A stretch of DNA of 31,649 nt from a virus. Both the position numbers and the translations under genes were made by a program. The notes under the pieces are model-generated. The model saw nothing but the letters and a program-made list of their open reading frames with translations, was not told the DNA's origin and did no database searches. The stretch covers positions 1 to 31,649 of the IMG/VR virus record IMGVR_UViG_3300046512_000131; one strand, 5' to 3'. Below are positions 20,854 through 28,180 of this stretch, in pieces (positions within the stretch are counted from its first letter, which is position 1; each line of letters begins with the position of its first letter).

Positions 20854-21051
20854 TCAGAGACCGTAGTAGGTGCTGATCTCGACAGCCTTGTTCAGGTGTC
20901 GTTCGGCCCACTTGGCGACCGTTGGTGCATGAACGTGGTGGCGCTCCTGCATATCGATAGCCTTGATCTCGTAATTCGACGCCAAGGCCAGGTGGTGTTC
21001 CACGCTGGCCTTTGGATCGTTGAAGATGGGCAGCTCGGGAGAGATCTTCAC
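20854..21051 (-). CDS. Small hypothetical protein (65 aa, GTG start)
   Basis: GTG at 21051 overlaps the upstream stop (GTGA). Helical and His-rich: HHLALASNYEIKAIDMQERH, then VHAPTVAKWAERHLNK. Function unknown. Confidence 0.75.
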   Translation of the reverse strand: MKISPELPIFNDPKASVEHHLALASNYEIKAIDMQERHHVHAPTVAKWAERHLNKAVEISTYYGL

Positions 21052-21275
21052 GCCGGCACCAGTTTCATCGACTGAGCGATGAGGGGCATGGCCGTGATGA
21101 GAGGCAGCCAGACCGCGAAGATCACGGTCGACAGGACCAGGGCCACCACGCGGTTGGCCTTAGCCTGATTGGTTCCGCCGACAGCCATGACGAAGAGGGA
21201 AGTGCCCAGCGTAGGCGGCAGGATGCAGGCAGCGACCAGGCACCAATAGGCCACGGTCTCAGGCAAGATATGCAT
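21048..21275 (-). CDS. Small membrane protein (75 aa)
   Basis: Two hydrophobic segments (about 8-30, WCLVAACILPPTLG, and 43-63, VVALVLSTVIFAVWLP) joined by a short polar loop with two Lys/Arg. Leader ATCCTGAAGGA before the ATG. First of several small membrane proteins of the early operon; possible envelope-modifying or superinfection-exclusion role, not shown by sequence. Confidence 0.8.
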   Translation of the reverse strand: MHILPETVAYWCLVAACILPPTLGTSLFVMAVGGTNQAKANRVVALVLSTVIFAVWLPLITAMPLIAQSMKLVPA

Positions 21276-21327
21276 GAGGTAGTCCTTCAGGATGATGGGG
21301 CTTTTGCCCTCGTGGGATCTGTGTGGA

Positions 21328-21522
21328 TCAACTTGGCTTTGGCGCCAAGCCCTTCATTTTAGGACGCGCCTGTGACCTGGCCTTGGACCAGCCTGCGTAG
21401 AACATCAGGGCTTGGCTCACGACCACCAGCGACAAGCCGATGACGAGCATCTTGGGATTGTGGACGACGCTGGAGAGCATGATGCCCACCAGCATGGTCA
21501 CGATCGAGGCCCAGAAGGCCAT
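21328..21522 (-). CDS. Small membrane protein (64 aa)
   Basis: Two hydrophobic segments (WASIVTMLVGIMLSSVV and MLVIGLSLVVVSQALMF), then a basic tail (KARSQARPKMKG). Positive tail suggests the C-terminus stays inside. The ATG at 21522 is in TGATG with the upstream stop; the GTG at 21555 is rejected. Holin-like in size and shape, but so are many early phage proteins. Confidence 0.78.
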   Translation of the reverse strand: MAFWASIVTMLVGIMLSSVVHNPKMLVIGLSLVVVSQALMFYAGWSKARSQARPKMKGLAPKPS

Positions 21523-21764
21523 CAGTCTTGGATCGGCTTGGGCGTGAACAGCCACAGGAAGATCAGGATGAAGGCCCAGGTGAACAACATGCCCGAGAGC
21601 ATGAAGCTGGCCACGCCAGTGCGATAGACCAGGTGCTCGCTGGCCATCTGAGACAGACCGAAACCCGGCTGAATGCCAGGTGCCGACTTGAAGCTCACAA
21701 AGGCGAAGAACGCCAGGATCATGGCCGTGTAGACCGAGATGAAGATGCCTCGTGCGTAGTTCAT
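21522..21764 (-). CDS. Small membrane protein (80 aa)
   Basis: Two membrane segments (GIFISVYTAMILAFFAFVSF and FMLSGMLFTWAFILIFLW) with a soluble loop of about 30 residues between. Start chosen at ATG 21764 because AAAGGGG and the ATCCTGA leader lie just upstream; the ATG at 21809 has no Shine-Dalgarno. Function unknown. Confidence 0.75.
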   Translation of the reverse strand: MNYARGIFISVYTAMILAFFAFVSFKSAPGIQPGFGLSQMASEHLVYRTGVASFMLSGMLFTWAFILIFLWLFTPKPIQD

Positions 21765-21822
21765 CAGGATGACCCCTTTGGGGATTATGAGTTGATGGAA
21801 AGTAGACATGAGTTGAGGCTAG

Positions 21823-21835
21823 GTTGGACTATCGC
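21823..21835 (-). repeat. Fourth copy of the GCGATAGTCCAAC motif
   Basis: GTTGGACTATCGC on the plus strand, inside a GTTGAG...CTCAAC inverted repeat (21812-21840), upstream of the 80 aa membrane protein. Matches the three copies at 20194-20252. Confidence 0.55.
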
Positions 21836-21905
21836 TCAACAGCATGTGCGGGATATGTTGGGGAGACAGAGTGTGGACTGTCTTTAGGCTGAAGTTAGCC
21901 CTGGC

Positions 21906-22217
21906 TTACGCCAAGGCCTTCTTCAGTTCGGTGATGATGTCGTTGATTTCAGTGCTCTGCGTCGGATTAGCAGAGATGTAGTCATGGAGAGTAGCCCTCG
22001 ACTTAGCGATTTCGAGAGCTTTGGTGGTGACGAGGTTATCCTCGTAGCCCACCTTGGAGACAGCGATACGCTTGCTTTGTTGCCAGTGGGCATTGTCAGC
22101 GAAGGCGTTGAGCATCTTGGCACCAGTGCCAACGGATGTGACCAGCGAGGTAGCAGTGTTAGCAACCTCGGTGACAGTGGTGAGCAGGCTAGCGCCAGCC
22201 ATGCGGATGTCGGCCAT
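21906..22217 (-). CDS. First early-operon protein, hypothetical (103 aa)
   Basis: The first gene of the minus-strand arm. MADIRMAGASLLTTVTEVAN, then TATSLVTSVGTGAKMLNAFA, then a charged helical C-terminus (TEINDIITELKKALA). AGGAGGT six bases before the ATG gives a very strong ribosome site. Its position at the head of the early operon next to the hairpin region suggests high early expression. Function unknown. Confidence 0.85.
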   Translation of the reverse strand: MADIRMAGASLLTTVTEVANTATSLVTSVGTGAKMLNAFADNAHWQQSKRIAVSKVGYEDNLVTTKALEIAKSRATLHDYISANPTQSTEINDIITELKKALA

Positions 22218-22470
22218 GTAGACCTCCTGAGTTATTATCGGGTTAGAACCTGAGAGGCGCGTCAGCGCCTAAGGACATAGGGGGTACCCTATATTGTGTT
22301 AGAGATTGACCCCGGGGGGGTAGTGTTAGTGTTAGGGGGGCATAGCCCCCAGTGTAGTGCGCTAACACACAACAAACGAAAATCGGCCTACGGCGAATGC
22401 TCACCACGATCTCAACTTTATATAAAAAATGAGATCTCTCTTTACGTCCCGACATATGTTTGAGGAACCT
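22218..22470. promoter_or_regulatory. Divergent control region with clustered small hairpins
   Basis: The gap between the two arms. It contains AGGCGC-GTCA-GCGCCT (22255-22270), ATAGGG-GGTA-CCCTAT (22277-22292) and GGGGGC-ATA-GCCCCC (22336-22350; 6 bp stem, 3 base loop), plus repeated GTGTTAG (around 22296, 22324 and 22330). N4 virion RNA polymerase recognises promoters folded as 5-7 bp hairpins with 3-base loops, so the last one fits. This is inference; no transcription start is visible from sequence alone. Confidence 0.5.
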
Positions 22471-22665
22471 ATGACCCACACGGACCTGGCTCTTAAGATG
22501 CTGGCCCTAGCTGATGGTGGTCACCCCAGAGCTGCAGAGCTTAGAGAGAAAGCACAGGCTTTCGATAAGGCCACAGCCGATCGAGTCGACGCTAAGAAGT
22601 TGTTAGGGGCATGGGCCAGAGCCAGACGTTGCTGGAGTGAATGCTCGGGAGAGCCACTCATCTGA
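22471..22665 (+). CDS. Small hypothetical protein (64 aa)
   Basis: First plus-strand gene. MTHTDLALKMLALADGGHPR, helical and charged, ends SGEPLI. GAGGA precedes ATG 22471; the in-frame extension to 22429 has no ribosome site. Function unknown. Confidence 0.65.
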   Translation: MTHTDLALKMLALADGGHPRAAELREKAQAFDKATADRVDAKKLLGAWARARRCWSECSGEPLI

Positions 22666-22830
22666 GCAAGTGAGTCGACTACATGTCGATTCTACCTAAC
22701 GTCGAAGCTCTAATCTGAACACGCTGAATCCGATAGTGTGATTATTTAAAGCTTCCCAATAGTGCCTGGCCTTGGTCTGAGGAACCCGCAGACTCAAGAT
22801 CGTGTTGCGTTAATTGGGAGGATTGACCCC

Positions 22831-23307
22831 ATGCCCAGAACCAGGGGCCGGCTTCGGCCAATCATCGAGAACTACTACCCCCACCTCTCCAAGCCTGTGA
22901 ACAGGTTGCTGGTGAGGTCCGTGGTTCAAGGGCGCCAGCTGTGTGGGGGCGACCTCGACAAGCTTCTCGTACTGCAGGTCATCATCCTGAGGATGAACGA
23001 GCACCCGGACTATCCTGAGCTGTTGCCTGGCGAGATGCTCACAGGGAAGGTGGACCCACTGCCGGCCCTGCCGGTGAGCGTCCAATCGATCGCCGACATC
23101 ACCGACATTCCGCGGGAGAGCGTACGTCGGAAGGTGGGCGAGCTGGTTCGAGCTGGGTGGGTGGAGCGGATTGGAACCAGTCACCTCTTGAGGCTGACGC
23201 CTCGGGGCTACGTCGACATCCACCCGCTGCGAGAAACTTTCATCAGCCTTGTGACCGAATGTGTCGTAACCACCGACCATATTCTGGCCGAGAGGGTGTC
23301 AAGGTAA
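22831..23307 (+). CDS. Winged-helix transcription regulator candidate (158 aa)
   Basis: Residues about 83-129 form a winged helix: VQSIADITDIPRESVRRKVG with the recognition helix ESVRRKVGELVRAGW, then wing VERIGTSHLLRLTPRGYV. The N-terminal part is helical and basic (RTRGRLRPIIENYYPHLSKP). GGGAGG lies 9 bases before ATG 22831, which I prefer to 22762. In a phage with an integrase, a DNA-binding protein beside the divergent promoter region is the best candidate for a lytic/lysogenic switch, but no repressor family was recognised. Confidence 0.8.
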   Translation: MPRTRGRLRPIIENYYPHLSKPVNRLLVRSVVQGRQLCGGDLDKLLVLQVIILRMNEHPDYPELLPGEMLTGKVDPLPALPVSVQSIADITDIPRESVRRKVGELVRAGWVERIGTSHLLRLTPRGYVDIHPLRETFISLVTECVVTTDHILAERVSR

Positions 23308-23533
23308 GTCGGTGCGACATAGTGACCGCCCAAATTGGGGAGGTCGAGTTGCACTACTTTAACGCAATCTCTAAAGCCCACCTCCGGCCTCCACTCCAAG
23401 GCTCTTCGGGGAAAAATGGAGGAACCAGACACAGCATGCAGAGCTGCCTAGGGGACAGGTAAAGAACCCCAGGTGTCGTAGCATGTGAGCTGGTTCCCCC
23501 GTCCCTTATAGAGAACGGGGCCGTGGGCTCCCT

Positions 23534-23581
23534 ACCAGCGTGTACCCCAAACCATCCTGAAGAGAGGGGGGTAGCGCTGGT
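23534..23581 (+). other. Two-helix stem-loop
   Basis: ACCAGCG (23534-23540) with CGCTGGT (23575-23581), and TACCCC (23543-23548) with GGGGTA (23568-23573), leaving a 19-base loop that contains CCATCCTGAAGAG. The strongest RNA-like fold in the non-coding region. Confidence 0.6.
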
Positions 23582-23645
23582 CCCGCTCGCGAGAGACGGC
23601 GAGACTATAGAGCTAAATTGTATGGAAAGTCTGACCTAAGCCGCC

Positions 23646-23689
23646 AAAAAGAAAGCCCGCCGACCGGCTCATTCCGGTGGCGGGCTTTC
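23646..23689 (-). terminator. Strong hairpin, terminator-like on the minus strand
   Basis: GAAAGCCCGCC (23651-23661) with GGCGGGCTTTC (23679-23689) and an inner ACCGG/CCGGT; about 16 pairs. On the minus strand TTTCTTTTTGG follows; on the plus strand only TTTCG. It may stop antisense transcription or act in both directions. Confidence 0.7.
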
Positions 23690-24050
23690 GATACAGGTCA
23701 TCCGGGCGAGGAGAGAAACCCGTCTATCTGTTGCGAGTGTTATATCCCCACCGCTCGCTGGGGTCATGGCTTCGTCAGGCACAAACCCACCCTTCCAGGC
23801 AGGGTTAAAGGCGTGGCCCAGTAGTGGGCCGATGTAAATACTCTACTTAATCTGGTGGGGATTTTCCCTCTATTCCCTGGGTTCAAACCACTCCGTCAGG
23901 AGTGTTTGGACAATAGGACCCTCGGGCCTCTTCTCTTCTTATTTGAAGGAGGCAATGGGGGAGTACGGGGCTTGTGGATCAGCGATATAGGACCTAAAGA
24001 CTATCCTGTAAAGCGCCGAAGCAGCGGCGCGATCCTGACAGGTAGAAAAT

Positions 24051-24668
24051 ATGACCGACAAAGAAAGCCCCATCACTCCGACCGTCGGTCGGCAAGTGCT
24101 GGTCCGTGGTCAAGTCATCGGTCCCGGTGCCCCGTACCGAGAATTCCCCGCGAGCGTTACGCAGGTCCACAGCCAGAACTGCATCGACGTCGAAGTGTTC
24201 GGCCTGGATAGCGGTCGGCTGCTCCTGAAATCTCTGAACTTCGACGGCGATCTCGAAGTGGAAGTCCATCACGCTCGCTGGCGCTGGATGGACTACCAGG
24301 TGCTGACGGCCAAGGCGCAGTTAGAAGTTTCTGCCCCTGCGTCAACCGTCGAGTCGGCGCCGGCGCACGATCCGGGCAGTTGCTTCGGGTGGGCGCTGGA
24401 TAAGCTTAAAGACGGAGCCCGCGTGACGCGCTCCGGCTGGAACGGGAAGGGTATGTGGCTCTACCTCGTGCCGGCCGCCAGCTACCCGGCTCAGACCCAA
24501 GCGGCCAAGGACAACATTGGCCCGATGGTCCCCTACGGCGCCTACCTCGCCATGAAGACGGCCCAGGGCGTGGTCGTTCCTTGGCTCGCGTCGCAGACGG
24601 ACGTCCTGGCCGAAGACTGGTCGGTCGTGAACGACGACCTGGTGATCGACTGGTCCAAGGCTGCCTGA
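24051..24668 (+). CDS. Tad2-like (DUF2829) protein, putative anti-Thoeris factor
   Basis: The C-terminal domain (about 111-196) matches the Tad2/DUF2829 pattern: FGWALDKLKDGARVTRSGWN, GKGMWLYLV, YGAYLAMKTAQGVVVPWLAS, QTDVLAEDW. Tad2 proteins form tetramers that sequester cyclic ADP-ribose-type signals of Thoeris defence, and some also bind CBASS cyclic nucleotides. The first 100 residues are a separate beta-rich domain (TVGRQVLVRG, RWRWMDYQVL) with a linker to residue 110; most Tad2 proteins are only the short domain, so this is a fusion. Preceded by a hairpin (24013-24030) and an ATCCTGA leader. Confidence 0.85.
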   Translation: MTDKESPITPTVGRQVLVRGQVIGPGAPYREFPASVTQVHSQNCIDVEVFGLDSGRLLLKSLNFDGDLEVEVHHARWRWMDYQVLTAKAQLEVSAPASTVESAPAHDPGSCFGWALDKLKDGARVTRSGWNGKGMWLYLVPAASYPAQTQAAKDNIGPMVPYGAYLAMKTAQGVVVPWLASQTDVLAEDWSVVNDDLVIDWSKAA

Positions 24669-24671
24669 CCC

Positions 24672-24995
24672 ATGCCCCGCCCCGCGCCCAAGCCTCTGAA
24701 CCCTATGATCGTGACTAGGATCGTTCGCGACACCTGGATCAACATGAATGAGATCCTGGGAATTTCGGAGGAAGAGCGTGGGGCAGGGCACACGACGCAC
24801 CAGATGAGGGAAGCCCCGCAAGGCGCCTACTTCGTCTGGTGCAACGAAAAGACCAGCTACGCTCGACACTTAGCCGAAGAGCTCGGGCGTACCGACCTCC
24901 AGATCGTCTCGGACAAGTGGCTCACATCCAACGAGGCGATGTACTCGCCGCATAGAGCACCGATCGTCGTTGACCATGCCTTGAGCATCATCTGA
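24672..24995 (+). CDS. Hypothetical protein (107 aa)
   Basis: Starts three bases after the Tad2-like gene. MPRPAPKPLNPMIVTRIVRD, then EERGAGHTTHQMREAPQGAY and DLQIVSDKWLTSNEAM. Alpha/beta with several His. Family unknown; pairing with the Tad2-like gene is positional only. Confidence 0.75.
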   Translation: MPRPAPKPLNPMIVTRIVRDTWINMNEILGISEEERGAGHTTHQMREAPQGAYFVWCNEKTSYARHLAEELGRTDLQIVSDKWLTSNEAMYSPHRAPIVVDHALSII

Positions 24996-25061
24996 ACGCG
25001 AGGTTTCCATCCCCGGATGGAAACCGAGTACCCACTCAACGATAATAGAAAGCATCCTGAC

Positions 25062-25466
25062 ATGACCGACACCTTCCTCTTTCCGCCCACTGAAGACGAA
25101 CTGAAGAAGCGTGCAGTGGCCCCTCGGGTGACCTCCGAGGAGCTCGACGCGAACATCAGCTGCGTGAACTACATCAACGTCGGCGACGCTCTGGAAGAGC
25201 AGGGCCAACCGACCCACCCCAGCCACGGCCTGCTGACGATCTGCGTCATCGTCCTGAAGAATGGGTTCGTGGTCACCGGCGAGAGCGCCTGCGCCAGTCC
25301 GGAGAACTACCAGCAGGACATCGGCGAGCGGATCGCGTTCGAGGACGCCAAGAAGAAGATCTGGGGTCTGATGGGCTACGCCCTGAAGGAGCAGCTGATG
25401 CAGGCTGCCGAGCCCTGCGACTCCTTCGGCGTGCCGCTGTCGAAGATCTACAAGGACGAAGGCTGA
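25062..25466 (+). CDS. N4 Gp49/Sf6 gp66 family protein
   Basis: A 134 aa member of the phage Gp49 family: RVTSEELDANISCVNYINVG, LLTICVIVLKNGFVVTGESA, CASPENYQQDIGERIAFEDA and KKKIWGLMGYALKEQL all match its pattern (NGF.VTGESAC, pENy...iG..iA...A..kIW). Its biochemical role is not established. The ATG at 25062 lies in CATCCTGACATG; the extension to 25017 lacks a ribosome site. The stop overlaps the next start (TGATG). Confidence 0.9.
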   Translation: MTDTFLFPPTEDELKKRAVAPRVTSEELDANISCVNYINVGDALEEQGQPTHPSHGLLTICVIVLKNGFVVTGESACASPENYQQDIGERIAFEDAKKKIWGLMGYALKEQLMQAAEPCDSFGVPLSKIYKDEG

Positions 25467-25774
25467 TGGCCCGCTTTCGCAAGAAGCCGGTCGTGATCGA
25501 GGCCGAGCAGTGGTTTCCGGATGGGCAGGTGAAGAAGGGCGTCCACTGGGAGCGCAAGCTGCTGGATTCCGGAGAGGTCCTGATCCCCTACGTGATCACG
25601 GCCCACGAGCAACGGGCCTACCTGACGCCGGGCGATTGGATCATCCCTGAGCCCACCGAGGGCCGGTACTACCCGTGCAAGCCGGACATCTTCGCCGCCA
25701 CCTACGAGCCGGTCGACGAAGAAGTCGACAGCTTCGGGATGCCTATGCGGCCGACCTACCAACGAGACATCTAA
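25466..25774 (+). CDS. Conserved phage protein of unknown function (102 aa)
   Basis: Begins ARFRKKPVVIEAEQWFPDGQ and ends with PGDWIIPEPTEGRYYPCKPD, then IFAATYEPV. This is a widespread phage family (pattern KPV.IEA.QW, GDWI...G..YPcKPdiF..tYe). Function not known. TGATG coupling to the Gp49-family gene. Confidence 0.88.
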   Translation: MARFRKKPVVIEAEQWFPDGQVKKGVHWERKLLDSGEVLIPYVITAHEQRAYLTPGDWIIPEPTEGRYYPCKPDIFAATYEPVDEEVDSFGMPMRPTYQRDI

Positions 25775-25782
25775 AACGAAAA

Positions 25783-25824
25783 GGCAGCCAGGGTTCCTCC
25801 GCGACCAAACGGACCCTGACTGCC
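25783..25824 (-). terminator. Hairpin after the plus-strand gene, with U-tract on the minus strand
   Basis: GGCAG-c-CAGGGT (25783-25794) pairs with ACCCTG-a-CTGCC (25813-25824). The minus strand continues TTTTCGTTTTAG, the plus strand CTACACG without U. It reads best as a minus-strand (antisense) terminator, though it may work both ways. Confidence 0.6.
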
Positions 25825-25890
25825 CTACACGCCCGAAGCACCTGAGAGCCCGGACAGAAGTGAAATATCACTCATCCTGAAGGGTTTAAA

Positions 25891-26580
25891 GTGCTTACTA
25901 AAGAAGTGGTGGAGCGGGCGGTCCCCGCAAACCTGAAAAGCTCAATCACGCAGCAATTGGTCGATAGGATCAACACTGCGGTCGGCGATCCAATCATCGC
26001 CGAACAAGTCAGGGAAAACTTCCTGAACTACACGTCCGTGCTTCGCGATGGTAAGTTCAAGACCGAGGATTACCTGCACGCGGTCATGTACGTGAGCTTC
26101 AAGCTCCTAGGCGATTCCAACCTGATCGCCTACACGAAGACCTTCCCGCAGCGCTACACGGACCTGATTTCCAAGGGCACTTCGTCCAAGGACATCGCCG
26201 CTTATGTGGCGGCATACAACAAGGGAAAGCTCGTCAACCTCGTGTTCGAGCAGTCCGCCGTGCCTTCGTGGGTGCTTAACCAGCACATCTACCAGGAGGC
26301 AATCAACACTCAGTACGACCTTATGACCACCGCAGCGTCGGAGAAGGTGCGTACAGAGGCGGCGAATTCGCTTCTTACCCACCTGAAGCGCCCTGAAGCT
26401 ATCAAAGCCAGCATCGATGTCACCCTGAAGGACTCTTCGGGCATGACTGAGATGAAGGAAGCCATGCGCCAGATGGCCCTTCAGCAGCAACAGCTCATCC
26501 AGAACGGAGCCTCAGCCCGGCAGATTGCCGACATGAGCATCATCGAAGCCGAGTTCGAGGAAGTCCCGAATGAAGCTTAA
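25891..26580 (+). CDS. N4 gp69-like protein, terminase small subunit candidate
   Basis: A 229 aa helical protein starting with GTG at 25891 and preceded by ATCCTGAAGG. It sits directly before the large terminase, with an 11 bp overlap, as gp69 does in N4. It shows long helices (LKRPEAIKASIDVTLKDSSG, MKEAMRQMALQQQQLIQNG) and an acidic tail. By position it could recognise packaging sites, but a helix-turn-helix is not obvious. Confidence 0.85.
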   Translation: MLTKEVVERAVPANLKSSITQQLVDRINTAVGDPIIAEQVRENFLNYTSVLRDGKFKTEDYLHAVMYVSFKLLGDSNLIAYTKTFPQRYTDLISKGTSSKDIAAYVAAYNKGKLVNLVFEQSAVPSWVLNQHIYQEAINTQYDLMTTAASEKVRTEAANSLLTHLKRPEAIKASIDVTLKDSSGMTEMKEAMRQMALQQQQLIQNGASARQIADMSIIEAEFEEVPNEA

Positions 26581-28171
26581 GCCCCCTCTCAAGAAGCAGG
26601 AGCTCGACGTATGGCTGGATGAGGTTGACTACTCCTTCCTCAACAGCCCCGACTACCTGCCATCAGAGTTCGCTCTGATGTTCATGAACTTCATCAAGCT
26701 GGTGAACGGTTCGACCGGGGAGTCGCACAAGACCCCTCCGGTCCACCTCGCCATGCTCGATAAGGTGGCCAACGGCGGGTCCTACATCGCCAATCTGTGC
26801 TTCCGTGGGGCGGCTAAAACCACCCTGTTCATGGAGTATTTCTGCCTTTTCATCGCCGTGATGGGCTTTTTGCCGGGTCTCGGGAAGATCGACGGCATGA
26901 TCTACGTATCCGACTCCATGGAGAACGGGGTCGCCTCTGCCCGGAAAAACATCGAATTCCGGTACAATAACAGCGATTTCTTGCAGGAATGGCTGCCTGG
27001 AGCCCGGTTTACCGACAAGTACATCGAGTTCACGAACAAAGAAGGCCACCGCCTCGGCATCAAGATGTTCGGGGCCAAGACCGGCATCCGCGGTACCAAG
27101 ATCTTCGGCAAGCGTCCTAAGCTGGCCGTGCTCGACGACCTGGTGAGCGACGACGACAGCAAGAGCCAGGCCGCGATGCTGGCCATCAAGGACACGGTCT
27201 ACAAGGGCATCAACCACGCCCTCGACCCGACCAGGCGCAAGGTCATCTTCAACGGCACGCCGTTTGGCAAGGAAGACATCCTGGTCCAGGCCGTCGAGTC
27301 CGGCGCCTGGGACGTGAACGTCTGGCCCGTGTGCGAGAAGTTCCCGTGCCCCAAGGAGGACTTCGTCTCCGCCTGGCCCGACCGCTTCACCTATGAGTAT
27401 GTGCTGGAGCAGTACGAGTTGGCGGTGCTTAACGGACAGCTGGCGTCCTTCCTGCAGGAGCTGATGCTCCGGATCACCAGCGAAGAAGAGCGCCTGGTCC
27501 AGGACGCCGAGATCCGCTGGTACTCTCGGTCCCAGCTCCTCAACATGGTGTCGACGTTCAACTTCTACATCACCAGCGATATCGCCACGTCCAAGAAGCA
27601 GACCGCCGACTTCTCCAATATCTCGGTCTGGGCCTACAACGCTCAAGGTGACTGGTTCTGGGTCGACGGGATCCACGCCCGCCAGACGATCGACAAGACC
27701 TGGGACGACCTGTTTCGATTGGTCCAGGAGTACCGGCCCCAGGCGGTCGGGATCGAGGTCACGGGACAGCAGCAGGCTTACATCAAGCTGCTCCAGCTGG
27801 AGATGATGAACCGGAACATCTGGTTCAACTTCGCGTCCAATCAGAAGGGCACCGAGCCCGGCATCCGCCCAGTCGTCGACAAGCTGTCGCGCTTCAATGT
27901 CGTCGTTCCCTGGTTCAAGTCGGGGAAGATGTACTTCCCGCAGGAAATGAAGACGTCGGAGATCATGGGTTACTGCCTGGGTCAGATTAGACTCGCCACC
28001 CAGAGCGGCATCAAAGGCAAAGATGATTTCATCGACGCCATCTCGATGTTGGGTTATCTAACTCCTTGGAAGCCTTCCGAAGCAAATCCTATGATGGGTC
28101 ACAATGGTGGTCCCGAGTGGGAAGACGAAATCCCGGAAACATCTTCCGCCCTCTCATCTTATATTGTGTGA
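26570..28171 (+). CDS. terL: Terminase large subunit (N4 gp68-like)
   Basis: Packages DNA into the capsid with ATPase and nuclease domains. Walker A-like FRGAAKTT (78-85), Walker B LAVLDD (185-190), and the RNase H-like nuclease acids SDIATSKKQTADF with Asp337, VGIEVTG near the middle, and GKDDFIDAISML near the end. Length 533 aa matches the family. It overlaps the upstream gene by 11 bp (ATG inside its tail), so the two are translated together. Confidence 0.95.
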   Translation: MKLKPPLKKQELDVWLDEVDYSFLNSPDYLPSEFALMFMNFIKLVNGSTGESHKTPPVHLAMLDKVANGGSYIANLCFRGAAKTTLFMEYFCLFIAVMGFLPGLGKIDGMIYVSDSMENGVASARKNIEFRYNNSDFLQEWLPGARFTDKYIEFTNKEGHRLGIKMFGAKTGIRGTKIFGKRPKLAVLDDLVSDDDSKSQAAMLAIKDTVYKGINHALDPTRRKVIFNGTPFGKEDILVQAVESGAWDVNVWPVCEKFPCPKEDFVSAWPDRFTYEYVLEQYELAVLNGQLASFLQELMLRITSEEERLVQDAEIRWYSRSQLLNMVSTFNFYITSDIATSKKQTADFSNISVWAYNAQGDWFWVDGIHARQTIDKTWDDLFRLVQEYRPQAVGIEVTGQQQAYIKLLQLEMMNRNIWFNFASNQKGTEPGIRPVVDKLSRFNVVVPWFKSGKMYFPQEMKTSEIMGYCLGQIRLATQSGIKGKDDFIDAISMLGYLTPWKPSEANPMMGHNGGPEWEDEIPETSSALSSYIV

Positions 28172-28180
28172 GCCCATCCA

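Larger units (their letters stand above)
23308..24050 (+). ncRNA. Hairpin-rich non-coding region, candidate structured RNA
   Basis: About 740 bases with no convincing gene. At least seven stem-loops: 23497-23520, 23534-23581 (13 pairs in two helices), 23586-23603, 23651-23689, 23815-23830 (GGCCCA/TGGGCC), 23889-23904 (CACTCC/GGAGTG) and 24013-24030. This density suggests a transcribed structured RNA or a set of terminators and processing sites leading into the late genes. A tiny 11-codon frame with AAGGAGG (23955-23990) is the only translation-like signal. Confidence 0.4.

Noticed and set aside
23618-23824. 68-codon plus-strand frame in the non-coding region
   Set aside because: No ribosome site, runs through the hairpin 23651-23689, composition not protein-like.
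23955-23990. 11-codon frame after AAGGAGG
   Set aside because: A good Shine-Dalgarno but only 2 bases from ATG, too short to support as a gene; might be a leader peptide.
23308-24050. tRNA gene
   Set aside because: Several T-arm-like GGTTC stretches were examined, but no cloverleaf with an anticodon arm and acceptor stem could be formed.
26663-27676. 337-codon minus-strand frame opposite the terminase
   Set aside because: Antisense shadow; the terminase motifs are on the plus strand.
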